The notes under the pieces were generated by a model that made no database searches, was not told the DNA's origin, and was given only the letters and a program-made list of their open reading frames with translations. Of a DNA stretch of 6,316 nt, positions 5,802 to 6,316 are shown piece by piece (the first letter of the stretch is position 1; each line of letters opens with the position of its first letter). The position numbers were made by a program, and so were the translations under genes. The stretch comes from CAZBGL01 sp964491375. GTDB taxonomy: Bacteria; Desulfobacterota; Deferrisomatia; Deferrisomatales; Deferrisomataceae. The stretch spans positions 1 to 6,316 of the forward strand of contig CAZBGL010000189.1 in NCBI GenBank assembly GCA_964491375.1, in the 5' to 3' direction.

Positions 5802-6316
5802 ATGGATACTCTTTGGAAGACCGTTCTCGAGGACCTGGAACGACGCCTTCCCAGTCAGACGTTCCACACCTGGATCCAGCCGATCCGCCCCGTCCGGTTC
5901 GACGGAAACCGGCTCGTCTTGGAGGTACCGAATCGCTTTTTCGCGGACTGGCTCCGGGAGAACCGCTATGTTCAGATGATCGAGGCAGCGGTCAGCGCCC
6001 GCTGCGGAGTGCCTGCGTCCGTACAGTGCGTGGTCGCCAAGAGGGAAAAGCCCTTTCGCACCGCGTCAACTCCGGGTCGTCGGCCGGGTACCGCCCCCCA
6101 GCCCTGGGCCGACCGGGCCCGCAAGATCGGTCTGAACCCGAAGTACACCTTCGACACCTTCGTGGTCGGGAGCTCCAACCAGTTCGCTCACGCAGCCAGC
6201 CTCGCCGTAGCTGAGAAGTCCCCGCGCACGTACAACCCTCTGTTCATATACGGTGGGGTGGGCCTCGGAAAGACACATCTTCTCAACGCAATAGGAAACT
6301 TCAAGCTCGTCAATTA
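5802..6316 (+). CDS. dnaA: Chromosomal replication initiator protein DnaA (3' truncated by window end)
   Basis: The first 171 residues of DnaA, the AAA+ ATPase that binds DnaA boxes, melts oriC and loads the helicase. Domain I covers about residues 1-78 and shows the typical W5...F21..W24I at the start of the fold (LWKTVLEDLERRL, QTFHTWIQPI) and NRFFADWLREN (44-54). A short proline/arginine-rich linker (domain II, about 79-111) follows. Domain III opens with NPKYTFDTFVVGSSNQFAHA (112-131), then YNPLFIYGGVGLGKTHLL with Walker A at 151-159 (Lys157, Thr158). The frame is open to the last base, and the sensor, Walker B and DNA-binding domain lie beyond the window. The ATG at 5802 gives a standard N-terminus. 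Its ribosome site is weak (GAG at 5792-5794). Three DnaA boxes just upstream suggest autoregulation. The YTFDTFVVGSSNQFAHAA wording is, from memory, deltaproteobacterial in style. Confidence 0.97.
   Translation, partial: MDTLWKTVLEDLERRLPSQTFHTWIQPIRPVRFDGNRLVLEVPNRFFADWLRENRYVQMIEAAVSARCGVPASVQCVVAKREKPFRTASTPGRRPGTAPQPWADRARKIGLNPKYTFDTFVVGSSNQFAHAASLAVAEKSPRTYNPLFIYGGVGLGKTHLLNAIGNFKLVN

Noticed and set aside
5702..6214. 170-codon plus-strand open frame over the start of dnaA
   Set aside because: It runs out of frame with dnaA, whose translation from 5802 shows domain I and Walker A; the alternative has no recognisable sequence and covers the DnaA boxes.

Overview
The window is a GC-rich (estimated by eye at about two thirds G+C), gene-dense bacterial chromosome segment that ends inside the replication initiator gene dnaA. 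The start of DnaA most resembles, from memory, Deltaproteobacteria/Desulfobacterota-type DnaA. Two proteins with signal peptides fit a Gram-negative envelope. That placement is an inference of low to moderate confidence.

Layout. At 2-502 is the 3' part of an OppD/DppD-type ABC transporter ATPase. It is followed with an ATGA overlap by a complete OppF/DppF-type partner (499-1458). A plus-strand set of three further genes follows directly: an exported protein with an N-terminal helical region and about four fibronectin-III-like domains (1465-3222), an exported TolB/PD40-like beta-propeller protein (GTG start, GTGA overlap, 3219-4445), and a small acidic cytosolic protein built from two copies of a 34-residue helical motif (probable TTG start, 4429-4842). 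All junctions overlap or are a few bases wide, so the genes look translationally coupled. A promoter-like sequence inside the end of the second ATPase gene (1370-1397) could let the last three genes be transcribed separately from the transporter.

A minus-strand gene (4883-5512) of an unidentified conserved-looking type converges on this set. It diverges from dnaA (5802 to beyond the window end). The 289-base gap between the divergent genes carries a tight cluster of DnaA boxes (5755-5786) just before the dnaA start, so it is a dnaA regulatory region and possibly part of oriC.

How the genes work together: the two ATPases would drive peptide (or nickel/related solute) import through a permease presumably encoded to the left. 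The FnIII-like and propeller proteins are probably periplasmic or surface partners of unknown function. No phage, IS, CRISPR, tRNA or rRNA was seen. I found no clearly new system; the most interesting points are the DnaA-box palindrome, the unidentified envelope operon and the duplicated-motif small protein.
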